A DNA stretch of 41,739 bases, taken from positions 1 to 41,739 of the forward strand of contig QZKO01000077.1 of the NCBI GenBank assembly GCA_003599505.1. The letters run 5' to 3'. The notes beneath the pieces were generated by a model. That model worked only from the letters and a program-made list of their open reading frames with translations, did no database searches and was not told the DNA's origin. The translations under genes were made by a program, and so were the position numbers. Shown piece after piece: positions 40,101 to 41,739 of this stretch; within the stretch, counting starts at the first letter, position 1, and every line of letters begins with the position of its first letter. This DNA is from Nitrospiraceae bacterium. GTDB taxonomy: Bacteria; Nitrospirota; Thermodesulfovibrionia; UBA6902.

Positions 40101-40454
40101 ATGAAAAGAATACTAACGGCAATTCTATTGTCTCTCACCCTGATTTGCCTTATGGCTCCTATTGCATTTGCAGAAGAGGCTGCCGCAGCAGAAACTGCAT
40201 CTGATGCAAAAATGGGCTATTTCGGATGGGCGGTCCTCGGGTCAGGATTAGCAATCGGACTCGCCGCGTTTGGAACAGGCATCGGTCAGGGAATCGGTCT
40301 CAGCAAGGCCGCGGAAGGCGTTGCGAGAAATCCGGGCGCTTCGGGGAAAATCACAACGACCCTCATCATAGGTCTCGCGATGATTGAGTCCCTTTGTATT
40401 TACGCCCTCGTCGTGGTTTTGATCGTACTCTTCGCAAAACCCTTCGGCTTCTAA
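40101..40454 (+). CDS. atpE: F-type ATP synthase subunit c
   Basis: Subunit c forms the rotating ion-carrying ring. The 117-aa form has an N-terminal signal-like extension (MKRILTAILLSLTLICLMAP to IAFAEEAAAAETASDA) that is probably removed, then the two-helix hairpin. The ion site Glu96 lies in AMIESLCIYALVV; Gln63 in GTGIGQGIG, Ser97 and Tyr101 are at the spacing of the sodium ligands in Na+-type c-subunits. I start at 40101 because of AAAGGAGGAG just before it; an ATG at 40086 adds five residues. A strong terminator follows. Confidence 0.95.
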   Translation: MKRILTAILLSLTLICLMAPIAFAEEAAAAETASDAKMGYFGWAVLGSGLAIGLAAFGTGIGQGIGLSKAAEGVARNPGASGKITTTLIIGLAMIESLCIYALVVVLIVLFAKPFGF

Positions 40455-40480
40455 CAGACTTTTTTGAAAAATTTTTACGT

Positions 40481-40518
40481 AAAGGAAGGCAGGCAGGCCC
40501 TGCCTTCCTTTATTATTT
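40481..40518 (+). terminator. terminator after atpE, 13-bp stem
   Basis: AAAGGAAGGCAGG (40481-40493) pairs perfectly with CCTGCCTTCCTTT (40499-40511) around the loop CAGGC, followed by ATTATTT. It separates atpBE from ftsY; 40519-40659 then contains a diverged copy of the dispersed CTCAGTGTC repeat (about 40586-40616). Confidence 0.85.
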
Positions 40519-40659
40519 GTGCCTGTTGAAACAGCAATTTTTTGCTTAAAACTGTTAAAATTTCTTTTGTGCTTCGAATTTAAGTCTCTCAGTGTCGCTG
40601 TGCCTCAGTGTTTTTTCTGAAACATATGTATGAAGGCAAATTTTTAAAGGAGAACCATC

Positions 40660-41565
40660 GTGGGATTTTTTGATAAATTAAAACAGGGGCTGGCCAAAAC
40701 GAGAAAGGCGCTTATTGAAAACACTGAAGCCCTTTTCCGGGGAGGAGCCGTTGACGAAAGCCTCCTTGAGGAGCTTGAAGAAATCCTGATTATGGCGGAT
40801 GTGGGCCCGCAGGCTGCCGCGTCCATTACCGGTTCCCTGAGAGAGAAGGTCAAACAGGGGAAGGTGTCCGACTCAAGAGACCTCAGGGCCGCGCTGAAGG
40901 AAGAGATGAGAAAGGGCCTCAGGACCGGACAAAAAATAATGTGCGCCGGAGAAAAGCCGTATGTGGTGCTTACCGTCGGCGTTAACGGGGCAGGCAAAAC
41001 GACAACAATAGGCAAGCTTGCCAGACGGTTTACGGACCACGGCTTTTCCGTGACGCTCGCCGCCGCTGATACTTTCAGGGCCGCGGCCATTGAACAGCTT
41101 GAAATCTGGGCGCAGCGCGCAGGCGCCCAGATCGTCAAACACAGAAGCGGGGCGGACCCTGCCGCGGTAGCGTTTGACGCGGTTGCGTCCGCAAAGGCCA
41201 AGAACATCGACGTGGTAATAATTGATACAGCCGGCCGGCTTCATACAAAAACAAATCTCATGGAGGAGCTGAAAAAAATAAAACGCGTCATAAGCAAAGA
41301 AGCGCCCTCAGCCCCGCATGAAGTCCTCCTTGTAGTCGACGCCGTATCAGGCCAGAACGCCATTAACCAGGCAAAGATATTCAATGAGGCTGTAGGGGTC
41401 ACCGGAATCGCGCTTACGAAACTCGACGGCACCGCAAAGGGAGGCATCATACTGGCCATAAACAAGGAGCTCAATATTCCGGTGAAGCTGATAGGCGTCG
41501 GCGAAGCCGTCGAAGACCTTCAGGATTTCGACGCCAAAGAGTTTGTCGACGCCCTGTTTGATTAA
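40660..41565 (+). CDS. ftsY: signal recognition particle receptor FtsY
   Basis: FtsY is the SRP receptor that docks ribosomes making membrane proteins. The 301-aa product has only a short N-terminal region (no long acidic A-domain) and then the NG core: ESLLEELEEILIMADVG, GVNGAGKTTTIGKLA, AADTFRAAAIEQLE, IDTAGRLHTK, ALTKLDGTAKGG and GVGEAVEDLQDFD. The start is GTG at 40660 with AAAGGAGA upstream. The short form starting MGFFDKLKQGLAKTRKAL carries the conserved amphipathic lipid-binding helix. Confidence 0.97.
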   Translation: MGFFDKLKQGLAKTRKALIENTEALFRGGAVDESLLEELEEILIMADVGPQAAASITGSLREKVKQGKVSDSRDLRAALKEEMRKGLRTGQKIMCAGEKPYVVLTVGVNGAGKTTTIGKLARRFTDHGFSVTLAAADTFRAAAIEQLEIWAQRAGAQIVKHRSGADPAAVAFDAVASAKAKNIDVVIIDTAGRLHTKTNLMEELKKIKRVISKEAPSAPHEVLLVVDAVSGQNAINQAKIFNEAVGVTGIALTKLDGTAKGGIILAINKELNIPVKLIGVGEAVEDLQDFDAKEFVDALFD

Positions 41566-41739
41566 ACGTCCCCGGACTGTTTGCGCGCCCGCGCAACTGT
41601 AAAAGCCTTTTTTATGTCGGCCCAATAGTCCTTGGCTATTATCTGCATAACTAAGCGGTTACAATTCCCGATATTTTTTTATTGCTTTTTTCATTTGTCA
41701 GGCATAAAATTAATCACTATCTCAATAGCGTATCTCTTT
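41566..41739. other. end of window, no firm gene
   Basis: Just after ftsY, TTGCGCG-CC-CGCGCAA (about 41580-41595) forms a strong hairpin, with CTTTTTTA beginning about 11 bases later; it may be a loose terminator. On the minus strand an ORF of 28 codons (41562-41648, MQIIAKDYWADIKKAFTVAR...) overlaps the ftsY stop, but it has no ribosome-binding site. Confidence 0.3.

Noticed and set aside
41562-41648. 28-codon minus-strand ORF overlapping the ftsY stop
   Set aside because: No ribosome-binding site and the window ends before its upstream context can be judged.

Overview
The window is about 41.7 kb of a Gram-negative, probably anaerobic or microaerobic chromosome. Evidence for a double membrane is a type IV pilus/type II secretion ATPase, a periplasmic Slt-type transglycosylase, a predicted outer-membrane beta-barrel and a lipoprotein. 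The mix of hydrogenase maturation genes (hyp), SelB, a P460-like cytochrome, an atpB-atpE pair separated from the F1 genes and sigma-54 signalling fits Nitrospirota (Thermodesulfovibrionia-like) best. That placement is an inference from gene content, not from a marker tree.

Layout. 1-900: the 3' end of a Kup-type potassium transporter and two small ORFs, one behind a textbook sigma-54 promoter. 906-4388 (minus): hypC-hypA-hypB-hypE-hypD, the accessory set that builds the NiFe(CN)2CO centre of [NiFe]-hydrogenases; no hydrogenase and no hypF are present here. 4541-7324 (minus): a P460-like c-type cytochrome and a TPR-Slt transglycosylase. 7456-7656 (minus): tRNA-Cys and tRNA-Gly. 7755-11594: trpE, trpG, a 59-aa ORF, a membrane hydrolase-like gene and trpD. 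11707-17098: an envelope-glycan group (GT2 synthase, beta-barrel, membrane-anchored TPR protein with a frame break at an A9 tract, GT-C transferase, 47-aa membrane protein).

17226-23096 is an accessory island. It holds pieces of a type I restriction-modification locus in the order hsdR, hsdS, hsdM: an N-terminal hsdR stub plus a C-terminal piece, an internally deleted hsdS, and two short pieces of the hsdM 5' end. Between them sit an AAA/DUF4143 ATPase, a REP-associated tyrosine transposase (RAYT), a TIR protein, a Fic protein with a convergent antitoxin-like gene, and a gutted zeta-like kinase with its small partner. Two passenger blocks are each bracketed by direct repeats made of hsd-derived (or apparently hsd-derived) coding sequence. 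Nine members of a palindrome family lie in the window, six of them within 3.7 kb around the RAYT gene, one inside that gene itself, and several have become parts of reading frames. This is the region most worth a second look.

23093-41739 returns to housekeeping genes: a DPM-like glycosyltransferase, an RNA uracil-C5 methyltransferase, DUF502, YceI, CBS-pair and NlpC/P60 proteins, a PilB/GspE ATPase, proS, selB, rho, PilZ, a lipoprotein, a histidine kinase with an NtrC-type regulator, an isolated 5S rRNA, atpB-atpE and ftsY. The sigma-54 activator at 37606 could in principle act on promoters such as the one at 692, but nothing in the sequence links them directly.
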